Assembly (NCBI GenBank): GCA_964017155.1
Contig: OZ024863.1
Location: 37,913,038-37,977,037, forward strand
Source of the DNA: Oasisia sp. SBJ-2009
Lineage: Eukaryota > Annelida > Polychaeta > Sabellida > Siboglinidae
Length of the DNA stretch: 64,000 nt
Direction of reading: 5' to 3'
Positions within the stretch are counted from its first letter, which is position 1, and every line of letters begins with the position of its first letter. Below the pieces are notes generated by a model, which did no database searches, was not told where the DNA came from, and worked only from the letters and a program-made list of their open reading frames with translations. The translations under genes were made by a program, and so were the position numbers. Shown here piece after piece: positions 47,401 through 57,500 of this stretch.

Positions 47401-48254
47401 AATTTAGTATAACACACCTGTGATTTAGATAAATAAGTACAATTCTGGTGGCGTATTGAAGTGACGCTTTTAACTTCTTTTGTATTTATACAACGTGTTA
47501 TTTTATAGACCTGATAAGTTTCTTGCTTCAACAAATTGGCACCAGTTTTCGAATATCTACAGTTTGATGTTTGTTGCAGTATTTGGCATCGGTTCCACGC
47601 ACATACCACGAGAAGACAGTCGTCGTATCATGTGAGGCAGACAAGGCATCTTGCCAGCGCACTGTCCACTGTAACATTCCTGTGGTCAGTGCCGAGTTCT
47701 TGCTGACCGGCATCCTCCGGCAGGAAGTGGACATTGACCAGTATCCTTGGACGTTGAATTGATATGTTTATGATCACTAGAGCATTGAGGAAACAAGTTG
47801 TGGCAGTTGTTCACTGACCCGATATTTTATTAAAATAGTCACTACGTGCAGAAGTTTTTAACAAGAACCAAATAAATTTATAATAAATATAACTTTATTG
47901 TCCATGATATTGAAATGCATTTTGCACGGAGGAATAACCGTAAAATATTTAAATGGCCTGTTTTTTATTTTATTGTATTTTATATAAAAATTATATCACC
48001 ATTTAAAAGTGACATTCACATGTCGAAGTGGGGTATTGGACCAAAGCAGATGTGATACAGCTTAATTGTTTTCATATTCAAAATAAGTCTGCCTGGCAAA
48101 GCCTCATCAGTATAATACAATACACATGCCAATTTTGTTGTTAAGACTTTCTTGATAATGTTGTGTTGTTGTCCCTTAACTCAGAGACAGACATCTGTTG
48201 ACGCCAGCTGCATCAACAGCAAAAGCTGGACGTTCTTCAAGGAAGAAAAGATGA
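35279..48254 (+). CDS. MDC1: MDC1-like mediator of DNA damage checkpoint (13 exons, 5' end missing)
   Basis: MDC1 is the nuclear scaffold that reads gamma-H2AX through its tandem BRCT and recruits RNF8 through ATM-phosphorylated TQ motifs. The exons are 35279-35452, 36307-36494, 37640-38146, 38833-39529, 40133-40176, 41849-43510, 43870-44016, 44613-44681, 45391-45490, 46520-46675, 47164-47189, 47580-47740 and 48185-48254. Every junction has GT-AG borders and the phases fit throughout, giving 1,332 residues without the missing start. Order: acidic TQ region, five TQAY repeats, basic repeat region, tandem BRCT, short basic tail. The BRCT matches vertebrate MDC1 closely in my memory, including FTG, LVTDR, RRTVKFLC and GRGIPI. 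The FHA domain expected at the N-terminus was not found. The gene is probably intact, since no frameshift is seen over 4 kb of coding sequence. Confidence 0.88.
36307..36494 (+). CDS. MDC1: MDC1 exon: TQ cluster
   Basis: The acceptor attactaacgtttcag has a TACTAAC box very near the AG. The split codon G|AT joins to give TDEDDGFDENRNSA. The exon holds four TQ dipeptides in a short repeat: ATQVCVDF, ETQVDVDV, ETQVCVDF and ETQVVAD. TQ is the ATM/ATR/DNA-PK target, and such clusters are typical of damage-response scaffolds. It ends at ATA|GTAAGT in phase 0. A start at 36,267 after another cttacag is possible but does not fit the phase of the upstream exon. Confidence 0.7.
37640..38146 (+). CDS. 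MDC1: MDC1 exon: Ser/Asp-rich region
   Basis: The acceptor aacttctacag leads to AENDTKPTKMACKLTFSDSD, then SSCDSPVFPSS. SDSD...SDSP clusters are candidate CK2 sites. In mammals the related SDTD repeats of MDC1 bind NBS1, but the exact SDTDxE spacing is not seen here. It ends SQQ|GTGGGT in phase 0. The rest is low-complexity Ser/Thr/Asp-rich sequence with a small TSDVTSDMTSDA repeat. Confidence 0.75.
38160..38530 (+). repeat. Degenerate intronic TGTCATCA repeats
   Basis: Intron sequence built of about 20-24 bp units around gtgtcatggcatcaat and gtcatgtcatc. It shares words with the 37-bp array in the intron at 40.5-41.4 kb. Confidence 0.7.
38833..39529 (+). CDS. MDC1: MDC1 exon: five 27-residue TQAY repeats
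   Basis: The exon starts VFTQLNDSELWSCP after gattaacag. From 39,106 five repeats lie exactly 81 bases apart (39106, 39187, 39268, 39349, 39430). Each starts N-S-D-D-[VI]-[CS]-T-Q-A-Y, followed by a 17-residue linker such as GEEGVTDYPKKKGRITT. The TQ is an ATM-type site, and Tyr at +3 fits the pT-x-x-F/Y preference of the RNF8 FHA domain, so this is the invertebrate counterpart of the TQXF cluster. The core is almost invariant while the linkers vary, which indicates selection on the motif. The exon ends CCCA|GTGAGT in phase 1. Confidence 0.85.
40133..40176 (+). CDS. MDC1: MDC1 small exon
   Basis: A 44-base exon between gttgtattctag and GAG|GTATGT, encoding IPEDPSANSGSETSE with the split first codon. 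It is too short to find alone. It was placed because both phases fit the neighbours. Confidence 0.7.
40467..41451 (+). repeat. 37-bp minisatellite, about 26 copies, in MDC1 intron
   Basis: Units of gtgatgtcatgtaagcagtg plus atgtgacagtgttatgt. A T/C variant (gatgtcatg or gatgccatg) is spread unevenly: mostly T in the left half, often C in the right half, so the array grew by block duplications. Confidence 0.95.
41453..41770 (-). mobile_element. Short interspersed element end with (TATTG)n tail
   Basis: About 17 copies of the AATAC pentamer (41,453-41,539) are followed by aaactttattgtccc and a unique-looking body. In the minus sense this is gggacaataaagttt plus a (TATTG)n tail, a common 3' end of SINE/LINE elements. 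A related end without a long tail lies near 47,880-47,930. Confidence 0.6.
41849..43510 (+). CDS. MDC1: MDC1 exon: long basic repeat region
   Basis: A single 554-residue exon, phase 0 at both ends, from tgtgtgcag to GGG|GTGAGC. After an acidic start (MVESSQPGEDTVEGED) it is Lys/Arg-rich, with about ten degenerate units of roughly 35-45 residues built on S-K-x-R-S-x-R-x-R-x and E-K-P...K-E-S (for example KPRSMRGRKSACEKQ, ESKTRSARKLDN, EPRSTRNRRQTEEKPAK). In mammalian MDC1 this position holds the PST repeats that bind chromatin. Here the repeats are different and far more basic, so a nucleosome- or DNA-binding role is an inference. No domain is known for the sequence. Confidence 0.85.
43870..44016 (+). 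CDS. MDC1: MDC1 exon: start of BRCT1
   Basis: A 49-codon exon between cgattgcag and CAG|GTGAGT. A basic linker (KRSRGRQQS) leads into VMFTGMFDSHGEQ, the first strand of BRCT1. The Thr of FTG corresponds to the phosphoserine-binding Thr (T1898 in human MDC1, from memory). Confidence 0.88.
44090..44405 (-). mobile_element. tRNA-derived SINE, family 1 (inverted, in MDC1 intron)
   Basis: The reverse complement matches 50,952-51,290: tRNA-like head with boxes A and B (gggttcgaatcc-like at 44,350), a conserved body, and a tail next to gcactatataag. It is diverged from the other copy by substitutions and small indels. Confidence 0.85.
44613..44681 (+). CDS. MDC1: MDC1 exon: BRCT1 middle
   Basis: A 23-codon exon, ILKNLGGHIVDSVYECTHLV then TDR, from tggttag to CGG|GTAGGT. 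LGG and the THLVTD stretch are the BRCT core. Confidence 0.88.
44950..45290 (+). mobile_element. tRNA-derived SINE, family 2
   Basis: The head tagcattggtcgtgcgatag (box A region) and ggtggttcaatccc (box B) is followed by a body with ttcggaagagacactaaaag, and the element ends before an (ACGC)n run at 45,295-45,333. It is a different family from the element at 44,090. Confidence 0.75.
45391..45490 (+). CDS. MDC1: MDC1 exon: BRCT1 end
   Basis: From ttatatgtttcag to ACCG|GTACGA, phase 0 to 1. It encodes VRRTVKFLCGLGRGIPIVGP, GWLLSCREANTFT. Arg and Lys of RRTVKF are the phosphate- and tail-contacting residues in human MDC1 (R1933, K1936 from memory), and the Trp of GWLL is the BRCT signature. Confidence 0.9.
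45690..45800 (+). mobile_element. tRNA-like SINE head, fragment
   Basis: ggtggcttaatggctgaata (box A-like) and gggttcaaacccc (box B-like) are spaced as in a tRNA, with no acceptor stem. It is a SINE head fragment, not a tRNA gene. Confidence 0.55.
46520..46675 (+). CDS. MDC1: MDC1 exon: inter-BRCT linker and start of BRCT2
   Basis: From cttactgtag to AAAG|GTGGCC, phases 1 and 1. It encodes DMDRFLVQDEESERKFHFNL, ATSLRKAASGRLLVGYRIHV, TPKVLPEPKQMK. The linker (VxDxExExKFxFxL) and LLxGYxIxVTP agree with MDC1 BRCT2. Confidence 0.9.
47164..47189 (+). CDS. MDC1: MDC1 micro-exon
   Basis: A 26-base exon (DIIQCAGGE with the split Asp codon) between gttttcag and GAG|GTTAGT. It supplies the CxGG turn of BRCT2. 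Found by phase and by the gap in the BRCT alignment. Confidence 0.85.
47580..47740 (+). CDS. MDC1: MDC1 exon: BRCT2 end
   Basis: From gatgtttgttgcag, encoding YLASVPRTYHEKTVVVSCEA and VVSAEFLLTGILRQEVDID. It ends at CA|GTATCC in phase 2. Without splicing the frame reads only six more residues to a stop. Confidence 0.88.
48185..48254 (+). CDS. MDC1: MDC1 terminal exon
   Basis: The acceptor cttaactcag joins CA|A to give QDRHLLTPAASTAKAGRSSR, KKR and TGA. The basic tail may be a nuclear-localisation signal. The alternative is termination in the previous exon at 47,762, but the open, basic and phase-matched frame favours this exon. Confidence 0.65.
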
Positions 48255-48650
48255 CATGTTAATTGTTGGCAGTGATTTTAACTTGTTATTGCTAAGGCAA
48301 TGTGTTATATATATGTGAAGAACGAAAACCGTTTTTCACTTGGGCGATGTAGTTGAAATGTATCCGCTAGTCGGCAGCACGTGTTGATTACCCTAGACAT
48401 TTATTCACTAGATGGCACCACTATGAGACATGATCGGTACAAAAGAATTTTGTGCAAAGAATCGAGTCGGCTATTGCTTCTAGAGGTCATCTTGCGACAC
48501 GTTTGTACGTGGTATCCCACAAATATGTACCTATCAACATGCTATGCCAACAATGTGTATGCGAGACTATCAACATGTTTATTGTAAAGAACAAACATTG
48601 GCCCAGTTAGATTTGGACAGAAATGCCAAATTAAAATGCATGTTTAACTT

Positions 48651-48656
48651 AATAAA
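48651..48656 (+). terminator. Candidate MDC1 polyadenylation signal
   Basis: An aataaa hexamer about 400 bases after the stop. Other AT-rich words are nearby, so this is only a plausible choice. Confidence 0.3.
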
Positions 48657-48659
48657 TGA

Positions 48660-50535
48660 ATGTGTATCTGTTGTGATGGCATTCCATACTTGAATGTTGT
48701 ATGTCTCTGTACGGTATTTGACGATGAAGTCCTGTGAAGACAGTGTAGTTTACTGTAATTAGTTTATTTATGTGAAGCGTGATCAAAGTTTATAAGGTTG
48801 TGACTTTGTATTTTCATAGCAACTCGTCAACTCCCGGTTTTACTGCTGGATGCATTTTGAATGTATAGTTTACATACGCTGTTTAATGATCTGGTTGTAT
48901 ATCGTTTGCATGTCCTATTAAAACGTTTTTGTAACGAGTTTAGAGACATTCTTTGTGGATTGCCAATTTACCTGTAGGCATTAGGCACCATTTTAGTTTG
49001 AAGAAGTAATGTTTTGGTTAATAGACCTAGTATTACACTTAACGAATTCCATGTCTACCGCAGGCAACACGTCGACCCATATAATGGAAAGCAACGAACC
49101 ATATATGGCCATGTCTCGTTTATCCGCACACTTTGGTTACCAAGGTTGTGGTCGGATAAATAAAACGTGTGGATTAGCAAAACACCTCGTTATAGTATAC
49201 ATGATAATATCGAGATGGTTCCCATGCAAAAAGTGCAGATTGAAAACCGCATAAACGAGACACGACTATACTTTGCACACATTTACTGACGTCAACAATA
49301 TGTTGTGGGTATTCTCCAACTATAAATACGTCAGTCCACCCCGGGTTCTTTCCCTTGTACAGTTCAAAGTCATGTTTCACCCACTTGCAACAGCCCAGCA
49401 TTCCGTGAGCAAGAAAGATTACAAAGACGTCGCCGCTATGCCAGGTTTATTTCGAATGACACGCTGCTAACAAATGCCAGTCTAGCCTCGGTTTCCTCGG
49501 CTCCGTGAGGTGGCAGCACGTTTAAGCCCCTCCACTCTCTGGGGCTGCAGTTGTAGCCGACAGGGCGGCCTTACCCCAGATTATGGTAGAGACGCTGATT
49601 GGTTCTCAGGCTGAATTTGAAATAACAAATTAAATTACGAAACTTCTTTATCAGATAATACTGTATTATAAAACCTTTTCAAAATTAAACTTATACTAAC
49701 ACAAAATAAATAGAAATAAAAGTTTGCAGTTGTTTATAAAATAGGAATTACGGCAGGATTAACCAGTATCCGTGAGGAGACGGCATTGTTTAGCCCCACA
49801 CGGATAATATTCAAGCCGGCCTCCTGTCTTCTCGGCGTAGTTACGCAGCCGACCGAGACTAATTACTATAAAACTAATACACGATGTCGCTGTTGTTTCC
49901 CGCGCAATCTGCGTTGCTTTCACTGCTCTCTACCCCTGGCGGCTACATTTGGCTCGTTTCAGTTTTGTGGTTTCGAATCTCCTCGATCTTGTGGCGCAGT
50001 TTATCTCCTTGTCGTTGTCTGATCTTCTCTTTCCTGCAACAGACACCGTAGTGTCAGTGTGGGACTCCATCACAGGCGTCCTAGCGTGCCAGCAGCCAGG
50101 AATGCTACTGGTTACACCACTCTCAATATTTTATACCCTCGGAAGATTAATGCAATTTTATCCACACTACTTAGCGCAGAGCCGAAATCAGACGATCTCC
50201 GAAGTGGTCAGTAACAAAGGTTCTTACGTTACATTGGCCTAGCTAATGTGTTACTGACATGTGCAGGCAGGACACTGACAAGACATCCGTATTTTCATTC
50301 GTACAAACTGGCTAAATTTTAGATACGAAACAAAGTGATATATTTATTAACATAGGCCTACAGGCTACACTACTAGGCTACAGTGTAAATACTGATAACT
50401 ATTTTACAGATAACCTGGAACTGTTTACCGTTCCGTTTAGTAGGGCTTAGTCGAGAAACAATTGTCTTTTCGTAAAAAATACTACAATATGCGCAAATAC
50501 ATTCTACTGATGATGCAGTAAATAAGTGGAATGAC
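48660..50535. other. Intergenic region between convergent genes
   Basis: No coding domain was recognised on either strand. Further exons of the minus-strand gene could lie here, but none could be matched by phase. Confidence 0.4.
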
Positions 50536-50536
50536 G

Positions 50537-51362
50537 CTGTAGCGCTTATATTTTCCCGGCGTTATGAACGTTCCGATTGATATTTCTGCGCATGCGCGAT
50601 AAATGTAAAATCACCAATGTGCAGCGTAACGACAAAGCATTTATCGTATATGTACTACGGGTTGTTCGCTAGGATGTATGTAATCTCTCAGCAAAGTTAT
50701 TTGTTGCAAATCAACACGAGGCAAACAAGTTTTGAGGCATGTTTTGATAGCAAGCGTAAATCACGTGACTGTGGTGCGCCATAATCCGCGAGAAACAAAT
50801 GTAATATTTTATTGTATTGAACGACATTTTAAGCAACTCTTCACAGTAATCATCACATGAGAGATAACGAACAGCCCGTGACATTTATACCAAAAATGCT
50901 TTGTCGTTTCGCTGTACAATCATTATTTTACGTCATGTTCGTTCACTACTTTAGAGCGCAGTGGCTCAGGGGTAGAGCTTCGGACTCTCGACTACGAGAA
51001 CCCGGGTTCGAATCCTGGCTGCGGCGTTAAAACCTTGGGCAAGTTTTTTCACTCTACATTGCTCCAGTTCACTCAGCTGTTTAAATGAGTACCTGACTAT
51101 AGACAGTGGTGGATATGTGTACGAGCAGCCTTCGCGCATTAATTGTAGCATATGGCTGGATGCTTCCCAGAGAAGCCGAGATGGTGTCTGAGTGAACAGG
51201 TCTGTCAGGGAAGTAAAGTGTAAAGCGCTTTGAGCGGTCCTGAGGACTGGATACTGCGCTATATAAGAACTGCCTTTACTTTTACACATGTATGGCATGC
51301 GCACAAACACCAACCGGAACGTTTATAACGCCGGAAAAAAGTAAGCGCGACAACGCGACTAA
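50537..51362. mobile_element. Palindromic MITE with a SINE nested in its right arm
   Basis: The left arm 50,537-50,665 is the inverted match of 51,294-51,362 plus 50,880-50,947. The right arm is thus complete once the SINE at 50,948-51,293 is removed. Shared words are ccggcgttat, gcgcatgc and aacgacaaagcattt. The right end abuts the last visible exon of the minus-strand coiled-coil gene. Confidence 0.7.
50950..51290 (+). mobile_element. tRNA-derived SINE, family 1 (nested in the MITE)
   Basis: The head gcgcagtggctcaggggtag (box A tggctcagggg) and gggttcgaatcctggc (box B) looks like a tRNA but lacks a paired acceptor stem. The body and the tail (taaagcgctttgagcggtcc ... gcgctatataagaac) are shared with 44,090-44,405. 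A short catgt word on both sides may be the target duplication. Confidence 0.85.
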
Positions 51363-51363
51363 C

Positions 51364-51527
51364 CCTGCGGCGCTACTGTCGGCCAACTCGAACAGCCGGG
51401 CGACTTCTTCCAGCTTCTTCGCCTTCTTCGTATCCAGGCGTTCTTTCGCCACTTCCGACTGTCTCTGTCTCTCCCGTTCAATTCGGGCGGCGGCGCTGGC
51501 GAGACGCTCAATCATCTCCTCTGTCAT
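51364..51527 (-). CDS. Coiled-coil gene exon 5 (last seen)
   Basis: From gctgacggcag, encoding [55 protein letters not shown]. It ends at GG|GTTAGT or, if read through, at a stop at 51,282 inside the MITE/SINE. The donor coincides with the MITE border. Confidence 0.7.
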
Positions 51528-54500
51528 CTGCCGTCAGCAGACACGTCAGAAACAACACGAATACTCGTTAATCGTTACTTGATTTGATCGTAAATCACTG
51601 GGTTTCATTGATTAACTTTTACGAAACTACTTAAAGAGACAGGTTTGTATAACATGCCGAGAGGCCCTAAATCTTTTTTCCAATCTAGTTAAAGTAACAA
51701 ATGCGGCTATTGCTTTATATTTGAATCTACTTGTATTGTTGTAGAAATGTTAGATTTTGTACCCATTGTTTTGTTTTAATTATTTTATCAAATGACCTGT
51801 AAAGTAGCGTGGTTGAATTATAGCTAAATTGTGTATTTTATAAATGACACATCAAGGCGATAACGTCAAACATGGTTGTGTGTACGTCTTACGACTGACG
51901 TGCTTTATGCTAATTATCTGTAAGCAACAGTAGGTCTATTATAATATCTCGCAATAACTCTCAGTTAACCGTTGGATCCATGCATTCTCCTAAGGTGTAT
52001 GAAAAGTACACACCTCTCGATAGAAGCCTGGTATTTCCAGCGAGCCGGCTCCTTGTGACGCGCCATCGCTCACACCAACGGCTGTCGTATGGTCGTCTCC
52101 GTCATACACCGACAGGTCAACCAGGTCTATACCGCTAGGTGTCATAACTGAAGTAAGCACAATCAGAATAATACTTTTAAATTGCTTAGAAGTGTTGACG
52201 AACAAATATCTTGATTGCTTTTAACACATAAAAACGAAAACATTTCGGTAATTTGAAGATATCTATTATACCAAAGAAGCATGTTGGAACTTGGAAGGGA
52301 TAAGGTCTAGGCCGCTGCTACTATATTTCGGCGAGGTTAGTTAAATTGGAAACAAAAACATCTTTTTAGGCATGTGCACATTAAAACGTTACTAAAACAA
52401 ACCATTAGCAACACCAGTAAGTATTCTTGTATCAGCAATTTACTAAGATAACCTTGTTGAAGACACAATTCAAATTGCATAAAAACAGTCATAAAAAGCC
52501 TGACGTCATCAATGCCCACTCTTCACAATTCGCCAGTTGGCAAACTGAGAATAATACTCTAGTTTGCGGTCGGGACAGATGGAACCCTGTATCGAAGGGA
52601 ACACGAGAAACCAGCATGTGAACTGTCATAAATTCATATTACAAATATCAAGAGGATCACAGTGTCATGGCGTAAGAAACTATAGACGTGTATTGGTCAA
52701 ACATCGGAGGCACGTCTAAATGTGTTCACTGTGTGGAATTGTGGGGTTTCATTTGTGTCACCCACTTTAAAAATAAAATTAATGTCCGTCATAGATTCAA
52801 ATGTTTCGATTGAATGAAGTTGTATATGCATATTCCCCACATAATTGTATTTTCCCCTATAATATGGTCATGTTGACATAAATAACCACGATAATCTTAG
52901 TAACCAAACTCAGACATTTCACCGAATAGTCGGGGAAAAAACCGTTTACACTAGCTGTTAAGTATCCAACTGATCGGCGTGTCGTCGGGTATTTGTGTAT
53001 ACAAAGATGGCAACACATCGTTGGATTAATTTGAAAGCACGTTTCTTTCATACGGTCCTACTAACTAGAGAATGGTAATTGTGGCAGGAAACGCTTCATG
53101 GTGTAGTCTCGTCTCACATATTTCATGTTTCACCAATCATAACGAGTTTTACATACCTGATCTAGCACTGACTGTGCTGAAGGAGCTCATTGGCCGAGCG
53201 TCTCGGGTGACGGGGCGGTCGGTTGAAGCAATCGCTGGACGAGCTGGCGAAAGGCAAACGAAATATGCAATACAATAATAACCACCAGAATATCCCTTTA
53301 TTGTGTACCGGTACATCAAGCTGAATGATACTATTACTTTCACATTCGCTTGCGAGATGAAACAATTTACGCCAAATGTAGTGATATTGTATAGCGCAGC
53401 ATTCAACTTGATGCAGAATTTTGCATAAGATATCCGTCTCGCGTGCATTTGGCAAGCCAAGACGAGTTCGATCATCACATTTTGTGTTGCGCAAGCAGGT
53501 GTAATGAATAATTTCCACTTCAGGTAGTAGTCAAATTATAGTAATGTGTTTAAATAATGGACGTCATGTGCATGTGTTTGTTATAAGTGGACCATTGGTT
53601 GATGAAACACGTAAATTTGAAATATCATGTTATAAAATTACCCAACAGTGTTTCAAGTCCATGAATATACGTCTGTTAAAGGTAAGCGGGTTTTTGAAGG
53701 AAATCTCAGCGTCTATGTAGACTCGTAGCGATCCAAATGTTGTTCTCGCCCCGCAGGCTTAGAACAGCTTATCTTAAAAGTGTATTTCCCCGTGCACGGC
53801 ACGGTAACACTGCGACTGAGAACATAGGGGAGACCGGGGCTAGTTGTAAAAAGACAACACATTTTAGGATTGCGGGTAGGTCTCTTAACCGATCGAAACT
53901 TTTGCCATGCCAAAGGTTCCCCGCGTATCTCTCGAAGACAATAATTAAGTGCCTGGTTTGTTACGAATTTGTGGCATAATGAGTTATATGAGGTGTCCTA
54001 AAGTGTTACAAGTTACCACGGTACGGGGTAACTTGAAACAAAAATATCACATTTCAGGATTGCAGGTGAGTTTCTTAACCGGTCGAAACTGTTGTCATGC
54101 TAAAGGGTCCCCACATATCTCCCGCAGATAATTGGTGTATAATTATATGCCTGGCTTATCACATATTTGTGGCATAATTAGCTATATGAGGTGTTCTGTA
54201 TAGTGTTACAAGTTACCCCGATATATAATAGCACATTTCAGGATTGCGGGTGAGTTTCTTAACCGGTCGACACTTTTGTCATGCTTACGGTTCCCCACAT
54301 ATTTCCCGCAGGTAACTGGTATATAAGTACGTACCTGCTTATTACACATTTGTGGCATAATGAGTTATATGAGGTGTCCTATAATGTTACAAGTTACCCC
54401 GGTACGGTAGTACCTGTTTTCTTTTAAAATGGCGTAACTTTGTGGCTTGTCGACGGATTCACGTTATACTACACATTACATGCTTAAATCTATTGACGAA

Positions 54501-57500
54501 CATGCTGTCGTCCTGCAGAATAATTTGCATTAGCAGTTTTATCTGCAAGCCCTCTGTTACAACTTACCCGTGTTACAACTAGCCCCGGTCTCCCCTATAA
54601 CTGCACCGGGCTAGCCAAATCTCCAAGTGAATGCTGGATAAGTTATATTTATATTGGTCTTTTGTAATTTGAAAGGCAGAGGATTTACACACGATTTCAC
54701 CAGACTTAGATATCTCATCCAACAAAACCGATTAAAATAGCTCAAGTAATAAATGCATTCTGCAGTGCTTTGTGTGGTCTAGTGACACACGGACGCTCAC
54801 AGAGCCGTGTTCTGCGTCGTCGGTTCCGTGGCTAGAACAAGGAACGTGGCGGCATATCTGACGTGCCGGAAGTTATCGCTCGAATAAGGCTTTTGTCGTT
54901 TTATGGACAACCATAGCAACAGTGACGAAACACATATTTCAACGGCCGCCTGATGCTCTGACAAAGACGGCATTTGCGTTTCTTTTAAAGACGCAACATC
55001 AATACCAACATTTGTATGCAGCTCATGACAGATAAATACGTTTAGAAATATAAAAACCAACTATCCGAAAAGAGGTCTACACGAGGTAGATCATTATGTA
55101 TGTGTGTCATTTTTTTGTTTTGATCAATTCGTCCAAATCAAGTCTAAAAAACACACAGTCTGCATTTGTTTCGTTTTTCATACTGTCATATTCATTTGTA
55201 AGTTTGTTGTAATGTTTTGTTATTCATTTTCTTATGAAATCTGATATATAAGACATACGCAACATACATTTTTGCGAATTAAGAATAATGCTTCATACGA
55301 GTTGTATGAGGCCATACTTTAGGATTTTGGGAGATGTAGGATTTTGTTTGCTGTACAAATTACACCCTCACATTTCATTTAAATATATATACACAATATA
55401 AACAGTAGCAGTCAGATAAGTTTAATAAGTATATACTTCATTCTAATGCCTAAAGATGTTTTTTCTTAATATCTGAACAACATAATGCTCAAGCTCTTTT
55501 TAAGGTTTGTTAAAACAACTTTCACCTTCACCAAGTCAGACCAGAGAAACCTTATGGTATTGTCATTAGCAGGGATCACATTTGCAGAGTTTGTTGCAAT
55601 TAAAAGCTATGCGAGCGGACGCTTTGCCCATGTGTTTAAGATCATAATAATAATATGATTGAACACAATAGAGAATAATGACAAACTATCGCAAAATTGT
55701 CTTGTAGAGAACGGAGAAAGAGTAAAATTTATTCCATATTCAAATGGACATGTACGTTCAAATTACAACATCACGGGAAAATCTATTTTATTTATGGTAC
55801 TTGTGAACGTAAAATACAACTCATATTAATGATAAGAACGTTGAACGTGGAGATGCGTGTCTTCATGGAAAATGCGGTCACTGATAACAAATATAGTCCA
55901 CCAGTTTAAGTTGTCTGAACTTGGCACTGATGCCACTGAAATTTGATAAGATTACTTCATCCCCAAGTTCTCCAAGAGGAACTTGCTGTATGTGCAGACA
56001 ATCCATCAGTGCACATATATGGTGTTTATGTTTGGTGTTAGTCACCATGTCCATGTTATGCTTTCCAGGAATGAAAATGGAGTCAGGTAACCAGTCTACT
56101 GAAGATTGGCAATGGACATTCACAAAACAGTCGGACGAACGACTTAGACCCTACAGAAAACATTTGACTTCTATCTCATACACTTACAGCCAGGCGCAAA
56201 AGAGGATCAGCCCATTGACAGCAGGCTTTGAGTAAAATACGAGTGATCGTATTTAAATGCAGATGCTTGAAATGATTCAAATGCAAGTGCAAATGTAAGC
56301 TCGCTAAGAAACGGTTGCATTTGAGTGCAGATGCAAATATTTGAAATGATGCGATTGTCTTAAAATGGCGTAAATGCATTAAATTATTCAAATGCAACTA
56401 TTTTGAAAAATGCAAATGTTTTTAAGACTGTTCAAATGCCAGTGTCTTTAAGAAGCAAATGTAAGTGCATGTATCAGGTTTTATGATTGCCCCCACTATT
56501 GTGAATCTTGTTTCACTCTGGAGGTTAGGAAAGCTTACATAACAGGAAGCATTGAGACAGTGTGATAGCCTCATGATTCACGGGATTCGGTTGAGCTTGG
56601 AAGGTGGTTCTCACGCCAAATGTCGTTTTCACGTTAACTGGGGCTAAACAACAGAGGTGTGAAAACATTCTCATGTATATGTACTTGAGACACCAATAAT
56701 TAATTGGCCAAACAACAGTATAGGCCTATCACTGTACTCGGTTACCATCTGACATGGTTTGGACCATACATCCAGCGAACGATTTTATTGGCTGACGTTA
56801 AAAGAGGAGTTTTTGAAAGGGATGCTGGTACGGTTCAGCCGATGCTGGTACCGTTCAGCCATAGTGACCCTGGCGCGCGAGGACACTAGACTCTAACTAC
56901 AAATAGCCACAAATCCCTCACCTGTGTCGACGTGCGCCGACTTCAGCGCCCTCTGTCCATGTTGCATAATCCGCACGGCGGCGCTCATGTCGGCGCGAGT
57001 TTCCCGGATGAAGTGCAGCATGGAGGTCGTCTCCTGACGCAGCATCTGCTCAATGGTCGCCACGAAAATCTCCTGCGGACCGCGCGTAATGTTATTACCA
57101 CGTTAAAACATAAATTGATACAATTCCACCAAACAGCATGATGCACATTTTATTAATAGTTCTAAATGCGTTTGCATTTTGCAAGGAAATGGCCGTATTA
57201 AAAGAACGAAATTCTTTATATAAGGCCCTTTTATTAAGGGCAAACAGTTACCGTTAGAGTGTAGATCGCCGTGGAAGATTACTTTTGTCTCATCGAGTCT
57301 GATTGCGCACGCAACAAGAAATAGACATTGTGGCGTGAACACAGGAACAATTTTCTACATGTATTATGGTATGGGTCAGGAATTATATCGTATCGTGTGG
57401 TTTTTGAAAATTCGTGTTGTATCACATAGTCATGATCTCACTTGGTGTCGTATAATTTTGTGTGGCTTACTGTGATTTGTAGTTAAAACGCAGAATCGGT

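Noticed and set aside
47741..47762. MDC1 stop codon at 47,762
   Set aside because: Splicing to 48,185 gives a longer phase-matched basic tail. Read-through termination is kept as an alternative.
50955..51027. tRNA gene
   Set aside because: Boxes A and B are present, but the acceptor stem does not pair and a SINE body follows. The same element is found at 44,090-44,405.
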